DNA from: Lachnospira sp.
GTDB taxonomy: Bacteria > Bacillota > Clostridia > Lachnospirales > Lachnospiraceae
Length of the DNA stretch: 50,864 nt
Direction of reading: 5' to 3'
Assembly (NCBI GenBank): GCA_015057605.1
Contig: SVDX01000018.1
Location: 1 to 50,864, forward strand
The position numbers and the translations under genes were made by a program. The notes beneath the pieces were generated by a model. The model saw nothing but the letters and a program-made list of their open reading frames with translations. It was not told the DNA's origin and did not search any database. Below, in pieces: positions 17,573-24,978 of the stretch (its first letter is position 1; every line of letters starts with the position of its first letter).

Positions 17573-17675
17573 CAAACATCTGTTCGTTTTCTATATACAA
17601 ATATTACCATCCGAACAAATGTTTGTCAATACTTTTTTGCAAAAAAAACGAACAAATTTTCGGAATATTTGTTTG
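17573..17675. promoter_or_regulatory. cluster of LexA (SOS) boxes between yneA-like gene and lexA
   Basis: Four elements resemble the Firmicute LexA box CGAACN4GTTYG. 17612-17625 CGAACAAATGTTTG is a full match. 17573-17586 CAAACATCTGTTCG has one mismatch and overlaps the ribosome binding site of the LysM gene. 17649-17662 CGAACAAATTTTCG has one mismatch. 17662-17675 GGAATATTTGTTTG has two mismatches and overlaps the lexA -35. They cover both divergent promoters, so lexA should be autoregulated and the LysM gene SOS-induced. Confidence 0.82.
17601..17629 (-). promoter_or_regulatory. promoter of the yneA-like gene
   Basis: On the minus strand TTGACA (17629-17624), 17-bp spacer, TAATAT (17606-17601). 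The spacer contains the full LexA box 17612-17625, so repressor binding would occlude polymerase directly. Confidence 0.8.
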
Positions 17676-17701
17676 CATTTTTATAAAGGCTGTGTTATAC
17701 T
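17673..17701 (+). promoter_or_regulatory. promoter of lexA
   Basis: TTGCAT (17673-17678), 17-bp spacer, TATACT (17696-17701) with TG one base before it (extended -10). The -35 is overlapped by a weak LexA box (17662-17675). Confidence 0.75.
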
Positions 17702-17742
17702 TGTTTCAGAACATATTATAGATTTGATTTTAGGAGGTATTT

Positions 17743-18360
17743 ATGCCGGGTAGAATTACAGCAAAACAACAAGAGATTTTAGATTTTATAAAGAATGAGA
17801 TTTTATCAAAGGGCTATCCGCCTGCAGTTAGAGAGATTTGTGAAGCGGTTAATCTTAAGTCAACCTCTTCTGTCCACTCTCATTTAGAGACACTTGAGAA
17901 GAATGGTTATATAAGACGTGACCCTACTAAGCCAAGAACTATTGAGATTATTGATGACAACTTTAATCTTACTCGTCGTGAGATAGTTAACGTTCCACTT
18001 GTTGGTCAGGTTGCAGCAGGTCAGCCTATTTTAGCAGTTGAGAATATCACTGACTACTTCCCTATGCCGGTTGAGATTATGCCTAATAATGAGACCTTTA
18101 TGTTAAAGGTTAAGGGCGACAGTATGATTAATATGGGTATTTATGATGGTGATTTAATTCTTGTCAAAAAGCAGGAAACAGCTCATAATGGTGAAGTTAT
18201 AGTTGCGCTCGTTGATGATTCTGCTACTGTTAAGAGATTTTATAAGGAAGATGGTCGTTATCGTCTTCAACCAGAGAATGATTTTATGGAGCCTATATAT
18301 GTTGATCATGTTGAGATACTTGGAAAAGTTATAGGACTTATGAGATTTAATATTATTTAA
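17743..18360 (+). CDS. lexA: SOS repressor LexA
   Basis: A 205-residue LexA. The N-terminal winged helix (about 1-70) contains KQQEILDFIKNEI and the recognition part LKSTSSVHSHLETLEKNGYI. The self-cleavage site is the Ala-Gly of VGQVAAGQPI. The catalytic Ser is in KGDSMIN and the Lys in DSATVKRFYK. RecA filaments stimulate cleavage, which derepresses SOS genes including, by the boxes here, lexA itself and the divergent LysM gene. TAGGAGG precedes the ATG. It is one of only three + strand genes right of 14.1 kb. Confidence 0.97.
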   Translation: MPGRITAKQQEILDFIKNEILSKGYPPAVREICEAVNLKSTSSVHSHLETLEKNGYIRRDPTKPRTIEIIDDNFNLTRREIVNVPLVGQVAAGQPILAVENITDYFPMPVEIMPNNETFMLKVKGDSMINMGIYDGDLILVKKQETAHNGEVIVALVDDSATVKRFYKEDGRYRLQPENDFMEPIYVDHVEILGKVIGLMRFNII

Positions 18361-18363
18361 AAA

Positions 18364-18406
18364 CGAAAAAAGGTTAACATAAATTAATTATGTTAACCTT
18401 TTCGCT
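18364..18406. terminator. bidirectional terminator between lexA and rsfS
   Basis: A 14-bp stem (18368-18381 with 18389-18402, core GGTTAACATA/TATGTTAACC), loop about 7 nt. The T-run is better on the minus strand (CCTTTTTTCGTTTTT), so it mainly ends the rplU-to-rsfS operon, but it also follows lexA by 7 bp. Confidence 0.82.
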
Positions 18407-18457
18407 CAATAGGGAAATCAGTGCTTGTACACTTTGTTTTTTGAAGTAAAGTTCTCT

Positions 18458-18799
18458 TTATAATTCTTCTATTATTTTTCCGTCTTTCCAGATTCTTTCT
18501 AAGTCATAGAATAATCTGTCTTCACTTGAAAATACATGAACTATTATATCTGAATAATCAAGAAGTATCCAATTAGCGGTTGAATAACCTTCAATTTGCT
18601 TAGCTTCTACGCCATTTTTGAACATTTCTTCTTCTACATTATCCACCATTGCCTGTACCTGGCTTTTGTTAGCTCCGGTTGCAATTATAAAATAATCAGC
18701 AATAACACTTACAGATGTGATATCTATTACTCTTATATCGATACCCTTTTTATCTTCTAATGCTTGAACTGCTATTTTTGCCATTTCTCTTGAATTCAT
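18458..18799 (-). CDS. rsfS: ribosomal silencing factor RsfS
   Basis: A 113-residue RsfS (Iojap/YqeL), which binds L14 on the 50S subunit and blocks subunit joining under nutrient stress. Seen: family block DITSVSVIADYFIIATGANKSQ, the EGYSTANWILLDYSDIIVHVF strand region and the C-terminal RLFYDLERIW. Length is normal. GGAGG lies before the ATG, and the start overlaps the nadD/yqeK stop by one base. The order nadD-yqeK-rsfS is conserved in Firmicutes. Confidence 0.96.
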   Translation of the reverse strand: MNSREMAKIAVQALEDKKGIDIRVIDITSVSVIADYFIIATGANKSQVQAMVDNVEEEMFKNGVEAKQIEGYSTANWILLDYSDIIVHVFSSEDRLFYDLERIWKDGKIIEEL

Positions 18800-19983
18800 T
18801 ATTGAAGTTCCTCCGTTTCCTTGAATAATTGCTTGTAATAATCTCGTGTTTGATAGCTTGCTTCGTCAATATTATCAGTATTTGCTTCCAAATATTTAAT
18901 TATATTTTCTGAAACCTGATAAACGGTTTTATCTATATCCTCATAAGCTAATTCTCGAAGTCTTTCGATATTAGGAAGTGGCTTTCTTGAAGGCTCAATA
19001 TAATCAGCTATATATATAATTTTCTCTAATAGCGACATATTTGCTCTTCCGGTTGTATGATAAATAATTGCATTTAAGAAATCCTTGTCATTAATACCAA
19101 AAATTTCTCTGCAAATGTATGCACCAACCTTTGGGTGTAACAATTCTTTGAAATTAAGCTCTGCTTTACTTATTTCAATGCCATTTTCGTGACAAATTTT
19201 GAGCTTTTCATCATCAGGCATACATTTAGCTATGTCATGGACTAAACCGGCTAAATAAGCCTTAAAATCGTTTGCACCATAATGCTTGGCCAATGCTTTT
19301 GCTATAAATGCCACACTAATTGAATGTTCATAACGCTTTTTGTCCAAATGCTCCTGCAAATATTCATCAATAGCCCTAATGTCAATGCTGTATAGCTTGT
19401 GTAAATGCGCATACTGGCGAACATTTTCATCAATATAATCAGGTTCTTCATTAAATGCAAATGCATTACGTATCATTGTCGAGCTAATTGGCATATTAAT
19501 GCTTCTAAGAGGCATAATGCTTGCGTTATAAGTATCCGATAGCTCTTCAATTTTATCGGTAAGCTCATCATAATCAACATCATCACGTGTAGAAACGAGT
19601 AAATGTGCCATCTTTACGATATTTTCCGGCTCTTTCCATGTATGAAAATTAAAAAGTGAGTCAGCACCAATTATAAAATAAATCTCTGCATCGCGATAGA
19701 TTTCCTGCAAGATACGCAAGGTATCAACCGTGTAGGTATAGCCACCTCTTTGATATTCTAAATCAGAAAATTCAAAGTATGGATAATCCTTAATTGCAAG
19801 TTTTACCATATTTGCACGATGTTCAAAGGAGCTTATATTCTCACCAATTCTATGTCCTGGAGAAAATGCCGGCATATATATTACTTTGTCCAAATTATAT
19901 TGCTCATATGCACATTTTCCGAGTTCAATATGTCCTAAATGAATCGGATTAAATGTGCCACCCATAATACCTATTTTTTTCAT
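18799..19983 (-). CDS. nadD: NadD-YqeK fusion: nicotinate-nucleotide adenylyltransferase plus HD-domain Ap4A hydrolase
   Basis: A 394-residue two-domain protein. Residues 1 to about 200 are NadD, which adenylates nicotinate mononucleotide for NAD synthesis: GIMGGTFNPIHLGHIE (HxGH), FIIGADSLFNFHTW and PISSTMIRNAF (ISSTxxR). Residues about 205-394 are YqeK, an HD-superfamily diadenosine tetraphosphate hydrolase: KRYEHSISVAFIA, LAGLVHDIAKCM (HD pair), LHPKVGAYI and ADYIEPSR. In Bacillus these are separate neighbouring genes; the fusion is in frame without any internal stop and I know it from other Clostridia. The start overlaps yhbY by 4 bp (ATGA). The ribosome binding site is weak, so coupling is likely. 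Confidence 0.95.
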   Translation of the reverse strand: MKKIGIMGGTFNPIHLGHIELGKCAYEQYNLDKVIYMPAFSPGHRIGENISSFEHRANMVKLAIKDYPYFEFSDLEYQRGGYTYTVDTLRILQEIYRDAEIYFIIGADSLFNFHTWKEPENIVKMAHLLVSTRDDVDYDELTDKIEELSDTYNASIMPLRSINMPISSTMIRNAFAFNEEPDYIDENVRQYAHLHKLYSIDIRAIDEYLQEHLDKKRYEHSISVAFIAKALAKHYGANDFKAYLAGLVHDIAKCMPDDEKLKICHENGIEISKAELNFKELLHPKVGAYICREIFGINDKDFLNAIIYHTTGRANMSLLEKIIYIADYIEPSRKPLPNIERLRELAYEDIDKTVYQVSENIIKYLEANTDNIDEASYQTRDYYKQLFKETEELQ

Positions 19984-20264
19984 AATTCAATCTTTTTCTT
20001 AGTCTTAGACTCTTTGTATAGTACGATTTTTTTACCAATCACCTGAACAACCTGTGAATTTGTACGTTCAGCAAGCATCTGTGCAAGCTCTCTTGGGTCG
20101 TCCATACAATTATTTAAAACACTTATTTTAATAAGCTCTCTAGCTTCTAAAGCTTCGCTTACTGCCTTTGTTAATTCCGGAGACAGACTTGACTTACCTA
20201 TCTGGAAAATAGGCTCAATATTCATGGCTAAGCCTTTTAAATATGCTCTTTGTTTTGTAGTCAT
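19980..20264 (-). CDS. yhbY: YhbY/CRM-domain RNA-binding ribosome assembly protein
   Basis: A 94-residue single CRM (YhbY) domain: TTKQRAYLKGLAMNIEPIFQIGK, the loop LSPELTKAVSEALEARELIKI, and QVVQVIGKKIVLYK. The protein associates with pre-50S ribosomes. AGGAGGTAATGAA precedes the ATG. It lies between obg and nadD as in Bacillus (yqeI). The C-terminal KTKKKIEL tail is short and basic. Confidence 0.95.
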   Translation of the reverse strand: MTTKQRAYLKGLAMNIEPIFQIGKSSLSPELTKAVSEALEARELIKISVLNNCMDDPRELAQMLAERTNSQVVQVIGKKIVLYKESKTKKKIEL

Positions 20265-20275
20265 TTCATTACCTC

Positions 20276-21562
20276 CTACTTGTAATACTCAAATTCAACA
20301 TAACTTACTCTTACGGTATCGCCTTCTTCGATGCCAAGTGCTTCAAGTTCGTCGATAATACCATTATTTTTAAGGAAATTTTGGAAGAAAGCAAAGCCCT
20401 TTTCTGAATCCAAATTAGTATAACCAAGCATTCTTTCAACACGTGGTCCATCAACAAGAAATACGCCATCTTCAAGTTTTTCAACTGTATATGGCTGACT
20501 TGCATCATCAATAAGGTCTTCTTCAAAGAATTCTCTTTCAAAAATAATAGGTTCAGGATCTACAGTTTTAAGTAAATCATTTACATAGTAAAGTAATTCT
20601 TTTACACCCTTGCCACTTACGGCAGAGATTGGAAATACCTTAATTCCCTGAGGTTCAAATTCAGCCTTTAATGCGTCTAAAACCTCATTGTTCTCATCAT
20701 ATAATACATCAATTTTGTTGGCAGCAATAACCTGTGGTCTGTTCATAAGTCCTTCATTATAAGCTCTAAGCTCATCACTTATAACCTTAATATCCTCAAT
20801 AGGATCACGACCTTCTGTGGAAGCAGCATCTACTATATGGATAAGGACCTTAGTTCTTTCAATATGTCTTAAAAACTGATGTCCAAGTCCTACGCCTTCT
20901 GAAGCTCCTTCTATAATTCCAGGAATATCAGCAATTACAAAGCCATCGCCATTATCAAGATCAACTACTCCTAAATTAGGATTTAAGGTTGTGAAATGAT
21001 AATTTGCAATTTTAGGTTTAGCGTTGGTTACTCTTGATAAAAATGTTGATTTACCAACATTTGGATAACCTACAAGACCAACATCGGCTATAACTTTAAG
21101 CTCTAATCTTACCCAAAGCTCTTGTGATGGTTTGCCTGGTTGTGCATATTTAGGCACCTGCATAGTTGCTGTTGCATAATGCTGATTACCTTTGCCACCA
21201 CGACCACCTCTTAAGATTATCTCGCGCTCGTTACCTGCAGACATATCTGCTATAACCTTACCGGTTGCATCATCTTTAATTACAGTACCTTCTGGTACCT
21301 TTATAATTAAATCCTGGCCATCTTTTCCATGACATCTTTTTTTGCCACCTTCTTCGCCACTTTCTGCAACATATTTTCTAACGTGTCTAAAGTCAGTAAG
21401 TGTATTTAATCCTTTGTCTACGACAAAAACAATATCGCCACCCTTGCCGCCGTCACCGCCGTCAGGACCGCCGTCCGGTACGAAAAGTTCACGTCTAAAG
21501 CTTACATGACCATCTCCGCCTTTGCCTGATTTAATAAATATTTTAGCGCTATCTGCAAACAT
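20276..21562 (-). CDS. obg: ribosome-assembly GTPase Obg
   Basis: A 428-residue Obg/CgtA with all three domains: the Gly-rich OBG fold (about 1-158: SGKGGDGHVSFRRE, GGDGGKGGDIVFV), the G domain (G1 GYPNVGKST, G3 DIPGIIEGASEGVGLG, G4 ANKID, G5 SAVSGKG), and the C-terminal OCT domain (about 350-428). It acts in late 50S maturation and stress control. AAAGGAGA lies before the ATG. A hairpin (21593-21629) lies between rpmA and obg, so obg expression may be partly separate from the ribosomal protein genes. Confidence 0.97.
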   Translation of the reverse strand: MFADSAKIFIKSGKGGDGHVSFRRELFVPDGGPDGGDGGKGGDIVFVVDKGLNTLTDFRHVRKYVAESGEEGGKKRCHGKDGQDLIIKVPEGTVIKDDATGKVIADMSAGNEREIILRGGRGGKGNQHYATATMQVPKYAQPGKPSQELWVRLELKVIADVGLVGYPNVGKSTFLSRVTNAKPKIANYHFTTLNPNLGVVDLDNGDGFVIADIPGIIEGASEGVGLGHQFLRHIERTKVLIHIVDAASTEGRDPIEDIKVISDELRAYNEGLMNRPQVIAANKIDVLYDENNEVLDALKAEFEPQGIKVFPISAVSGKGVKELLYYVNDLLKTVDPEPIIFEREFFEEDLIDDASQPYTVEKLEDGVFLVDGPRVERMLGYTNLDSEKGFAFFQNFLKNNGIIDELEALGIEEGDTVRVSYVEFEYYK

Positions 21563-21592
21563 CTGACATTCTCCTTTTTACATATTAACAAA

Positions 21593-21629
21593 AAGATGTA
21601 GCATAAATGATTAGTAAATGCTACATCTT
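21593..21629 (-). terminator. hairpin between rpmA and obg, partial terminator
   Basis: A 12-bp stem (21593-21604 with 21618-21629, AAGATGTAGCAT/ATGCTACATCTT) is followed on the minus strand by TTTTTG. It sits 16 nt after the rpmA stop and upstream of the obg ribosome binding site. It probably lowers transcription into obg relative to the ribosomal protein genes. Confidence 0.65.
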
Positions 21630-21644
21630 AAACTTAAACTAAAA

Positions 21645-21935
21645 TTATTCGTTTGAAGCTACTGGATAGATTGAAACTTGCTTCTTGTCTCTACCCTTTC
21701 TTTCAAATCTAACAACGCCATCAACTAAAGCAAATAATGTATCATCGCCACCGCGACCTACATTAACGCCTGGATGAATCTTTGTTCCTCTTTGTCTATA
21801 AAGAATATTGCCTGCTAAAACAAATTGTCCGTCAGCTCTCTTAGCACCTAATCTCTTTGATTCAGAATCTCTACCATTCTTTGTAGAACCAACGCCCTTC
21901 TTGTGAGCGAAAAATTGAAGGTTCATTTTTAACAT
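21645..21935 (-). CDS. rpmA: 50S ribosomal protein L27 with cleavable N-terminus
   Basis: A 96-residue L27. The first nine residues MLKMNLQFF are the extension found in Firmicutes, removed before AHKKG by the Prp protease, whose gene is directly upstream. The L27 body contains [31 protein letters not shown] and [12 protein letters not shown]. Start: the ATG at 21935 has GAGGAGG about 9 nt upstream; the longer frame to 21953 runs through that site. Confidence 0.97.
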   Translation of the reverse strand: MLKMNLQFFAHKKGVGSTKNGRDSESKRLGAKRADGQFVLAGNILYRQRGTKIHPGVNVGRGGDDTLFALVDGVVRFERKGRDKKQVSIYPVASNE

Positions 21936-21939
21936 AGGT

Positions 21940-22263
21940 TTACACCTCCTCAAATGTAATCGATATATACTTGGAATTACCCTCTCTAATACCCTCTAAT
22001 CCGAGCACTAAAGAATCAAGTAAAACCTCTGATTTCTCACTAATATCAATAAGCTTGAAATCCATAATTGCATGTTTTTCATCAATACTTGCTTCAAATC
22101 TGTCATCAGTTAAACTTTCAATAGAATTGATTGTATTGATTGTTAAAGTAGACACTGCAGCGCATACTATATCCTTGCCAGCTTTGGCATATCCTGCATG
22201 TCCGATAGATTTAAAACCTACAACCTGATTGTTTGAATTTTTATAGATTGTAATGTTAGTCAT
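21940..22263 (-). CDS. prp: ribosomal-processing cysteine protease Prp
   Basis: A 107-residue cysteine protease (YsxB) that trims the N-terminus of L27. His22 and Cys34 ([18 protein letters not shown]) occupy the positions known for Staphylococcus aureus Prp. The gene lies between rplU and rpmA, the usual arrangement. Presence of both the protease and the LQFF-A site in L27 predicts processing in this organism. Confidence 0.95.
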   Translation of the reverse strand: MTNITIYKNSNNQVVGFKSIGHAGYAKAGKDIVCAAVSTLTINTINSIESLTDDRFEASIDEKHAIMDFKLIDISEKSEVLLDSLVLGLEGIREGNSKYISITFEEV

Positions 22264-22277
22264 CTAATCACCTCTAA

Positions 22278-22586
22278 TTAAGCGTTGATCTTGTCAATCT
22301 TAACTTGAGTAAATAATTGTCTATGACCATTCTTCTTATGGTAACCTGTTTTTCTCTTATACTTATAAACAATTACCTTCTTAGCCTTTCCTTCAGCTAA
22401 AACTGTAGCTGTAACAGTTGCACCCTTAACTGTTGGCTCACCAACAACTGCAGAACCGTTATTAACGAAAAGAACTTGGTCAAATGTAACAGACTCGCCA
22501 GCATTAACACCAAGCTTTTCTACCTTGATGATGTCGCCTTCCTGTACTGTGTACTGCTTACCACCTGTTGCTATAATTGCGTACAT
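22278..22586 (-). CDS. rplU: 50S ribosomal protein L21
   Basis: A 102-residue L21: [34 protein letters not shown] and the C-terminal [24 protein letters not shown]. The start is the ATG at 22586 behind AGGAGG; a longer frame to 22637 lies in the leader and has no site of its own. It is the first gene of the rplU-prp-rpmA-obg-yhbY-nadD/yqeK-rsfS operon, with a consensus promoter and a leader of about 78 nt. Confidence 0.97.
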   Translation of the reverse strand: MYAIIATGGKQYTVQEGDIIKVEKLGVNAGESVTFDQVLFVNNGSAVVGEPTVKGATVTATVLAEGKAKKVIVYKYKRKTGYHKKNGHRQLFTQVKIDKINA

Positions 22587-22664
22587 ATGGCACCTCCTAT
22601 AATAATTACTCGCCAACTTCGGTGATTGAAAACTCAATACTTATAACCTCATTGTGCGGCACAC
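22587..22664 (-). promoter_or_regulatory. candidate L21 leader (5' UTR)
   Basis: The predicted transcript start near 22664 leaves about 78 nt before rplU. It contains a small ATTGA/TCAAT hairpin and GC-richer islands (GTGCCGCAC, GTTGGCGAG) that stand out from the AT-rich surroundings. L21 autoregulatory leaders are known upstream of rplU in Firmicutes. I could not compare this one to the covariance model. Confidence 0.4.
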
Positions 22665-22670
22665 TGAAAT

Positions 22671-22699
22671 AGTATAATATGTAAAAAAATATTTGTCAA
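22671..22699 (-). promoter_or_regulatory. promoter of the rplU operon
   Basis: Minus strand TTGACA (22699-22694), 17-bp spacer, TATACT (22676-22671): near-perfect sigma-A elements. The -35 begins only about 12 bp after the stop of the upstream lipoprotein gene, with no hairpin between. Confidence 0.85.
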
Positions 22700-22710
22700 G
22701 AGTTTTTTGT

Positions 22711-24078
22711 TTAATATTTATAAATCTGTTTTATTGTAATATCTTTACCTTCTAAGAAATCTGACAAAGGTATTAATCCTACTCCGCAATCCTTTATTCC
22801 TTCTCCAATAGGTTGCTTCTTATCTGTAGACAATCCTTCATATGCTGGACTTTTACTTAAAACTACAATATTTCTATTATCAAGCCCTAATATTTCAAGC
22901 TCACCTGTCACTTGTACATTTCCATTCTTGTCACGATGTCCATTTACCTTTAATTTATGGCTCGCAACTTCTTTACCTGTAGTGTCTATTGCCTTAATAT
23001 ATGTTGCCATTGACACTGTAGAAGCCTGATTTGCTATAAAATACAAGTATTGTCCATCATAAGCAAGACTACATAAGGTATCGCCAAGGTCACTATATGC
23101 AAATGAATATATTTTCTTCTTTTCGCCAGTTTCTACATTAATAGCAACAATATTAGTTTCATCTGATATTGCATATATAATACCATTTTTATCAATACAG
23201 GTATTATCATCTGAACCTTTTATTTTACTAATCCCTGAATCCCAGCCTGATGCCGAAGAATACATATTCTTAAACTCTGCTGTTTTTGTGTTATAGCTCA
23301 TTATTGCACATTGCTCAACATTTTGATGTACCCACATTCTTCTATAGCCACTGGCAAAATAGTAAACATTATCATTATGACATAGAACACTAATACCTGC
23401 TGACTTACCTGCCTCAGCAACATAGTCCCCTGGATAATTGAATTCACCTAATTCTTCTGGAACAGCATCTTTCTCCATTTTCACTCGCATACAATGAACC
23501 TTAAAGATATAATCATCTTTTATGGCAGCCTCGCTATAATCATAAACACAATAATAGAAATAACTATTGTATATTGCGTAAGAACCATTAGCACACAGAA
23601 TTTGCGACTTATTCTGAAAATCAGACAATTGTACAACGGTTTCCTTGTTATTATACGATATATTGTATTTAACTAAGTAATAACCATTTTCTTTTGAATG
23701 TTCAACCATATATAAGCTATCGTTGTATAGCATTAGCTCTTTTCCATCACAAATCCACGAGAAATCATTATCAAGATAATTATCTCGGGCATATGCATCG
23801 CAGTTTTCACTAAGATGAGTGCATTCTGTTCTTGAACACATAGGCATACTTATATCATTTGCTATATCATAAAAATACAATATTTCATTTGCTAAATAAT
23901 AATAGCCTTTATCAGTTCCTTCAAAACCATGTACTACTGACTTGTTTCCATTATAGTTAGTCTGTTCACTACCTGATGTAAATTCATTTTCTCCTGAATT
24001 TTTATGACATCCTAATAATAATACTAAAAAGCAACACATTACAAGCATTGTTATTGTTTTAATTCTTATTTTCTTCAT
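22711..24078 (-). CDS. lipoprotein of ABC cassette (Cys-x4-Cys-x-His-x4-Cys family), distal copy
   Basis: A 455-residue predicted lipoprotein: signal peptide with lipobox LLLGC (Cys at about 24), then a long extracytoplasmic region of repeated Tyr-rich strands (GYYYLANEILYFYD, DGQYLYFIANQ), suggesting a beta-propeller-like fold. Near residue 80 it has MCSRTECTHLSENCDAY, a compact C-x4-C-x-H-x4-C motif shared with the lipoprotein at 27.2-28.5 kb. The whole N-terminal half aligns with that paralogue. Function unknown; linkage to the ATPase and permease suggests a partner or sensor of that transporter. It starts 12 bp after the ATPase stop and has no terminator before the rplU promoter. Confidence 0.75.
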   Translation of the reverse strand: MKKIRIKTITMLVMCCFLVLLLGCHKNSGENEFTSGSEQTNYNGNKSVVHGFEGTDKGYYYLANEILYFYDIANDISMPMCSRTECTHLSENCDAYARDNYLDNDFSWICDGKELMLYNDSLYMVEHSKENGYYLVKYNISYNNKETVVQLSDFQNKSQILCANGSYAIYNSYFYYCVYDYSEAAIKDDYIFKVHCMRVKMEKDAVPEELGEFNYPGDYVAEAGKSAGISVLCHNDNVYYFASGYRRMWVHQNVEQCAIMSYNTKTAEFKNMYSSASGWDSGISKIKGSDDNTCIDKNGIIYAISDETNIVAINVETGEKKKIYSFAYSDLGDTLCSLAYDGQYLYFIANQASTVSMATYIKAIDTTGKEVASHKLKVNGHRDKNGNVQVTGELEILGLDNRNIVVLSKSPAYEGLSTDKKQPIGEGIKDCGVGLIPLSDFLEGKDITIKQIYKY

Positions 24079-24090
24079 ATTAACGACCTC

Positions 24091-24978
24091 CTACTCAAAA
24101 TAATACAAATACACATCTTCCAAATCTATATTATCTGTTACCGGCACGGCATCCGCAGGCAATTCATCTCCTACTATTCTAAGAGCAAGCCCTGTCTTTC
24201 TCTGTCTTACATTGCCTACCTTATATTGCTCCTGTAACTTTCCAACCTCTGATAAAGTACAGCTTATCTCACCAACCTTATCAGCCATAGATTCTATAAG
24301 CTCTACTGGTGTTCCATCTGCTATAATCTCTCCCTTTTTAAGAAGCATAACCTTGTCTGCTATACACTCAATATCACTTACTACATGAGTTGCAAATAAG
24401 ATAATTTTGTCCTTACTAAGCTCAGCTATGTAATTACGAATACTAATGCGCTCTTTGGGGTCAAGTCCTGCTGTAGGCTCGTCTAAGATTAAGATTTTAG
24501 GGTCACCGAGTAAGGCTTGAGCAAGAAGTACTCTTTGCTTCATGCCTCCTGAAAATCCACCGATTTTCTTATTAGCAACATTTGTTAAGTTAACGATGTT
24601 TAAAAGCTCGTCTATCTGTTCCTTTACAGTCTGACCTTTATCATTCTTTCCCTTAACCCCTTTGATTTCAGCCATATATTTTAGAAATGCTTTTGGTGAA
24701 AAATCCTCATAAAATCCCTGCTGCTGTGGCATATAGCCTATAAGCTTTCTAAAGTTCTTACCTAACTTTAGAATTTCTTCGCCATCATATAAAATCTCGC
24801 CACCTTCTTTGCCCTTGTTACGAGCAATGTTGTCAGTGATAAGATTAATCATGGTCGATTTACCGGCACCATTGGCACCAAGGATTCCATATATACCAGG
24901 TTCAAAAGTGTAATTGACAGACTTTAAAGCCTGTACCGTTCCATAAGTTTTACTAAGATTGATTAATTCTAATTTCAT
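24091..24978 (-). CDS. ABC transporter ATP-binding protein
   Basis: A 295-residue single-domain ATPase: Walker A (GANGAGKST, about 36-44), Q-loop (GYMPQQQGFYEDF), signature (GGFSGGMKQRV), Walker B (ILILDEPTAGLD) and H-loop (FATHVVSD). The C-terminal about 70 residues form the extension found in ABC-2/drug- and peptide-type exporters (DRA-like). It overlaps the permease stop by 4 bp (24975-24978), so the two are coupled and almost certainly one transporter. Confidence 0.93.
   Translation of the reverse strand: MKLELINLSKTYGTVQALKSVNYTFEPGIYGILGANGAGKSTMINLITDNIARNKGKEGGEILYDGEEILKLGKNFRKLIGYMPQQQGFYEDFSPKAFLKYMAEIKGVKGKNDKGQTVKEQIDELLNIVNLTNVANKKIGGFSGGMKQRVLLAQALLGDPKILILDEPTAGLDPKERISIRNYIAELSKDKIILFATHVVSDIECIADKVMLLKKGEIIADGTPVELIESMADKVGEISCTLSEVGKLQEQYKVGNVRQRKTGLALRIVGDELPADAVPVTDNIDLEDVYLYYFE

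Noticed and set aside
14091-18406. The two similar terminator stems (14091-14123 and 18368-18402, both with GTT.ACATA arms) as a repeat family or protein-binding pair
   Set aside because: Both have terminator context and only short AT-rich similarity; chance convergence is enough to explain them.
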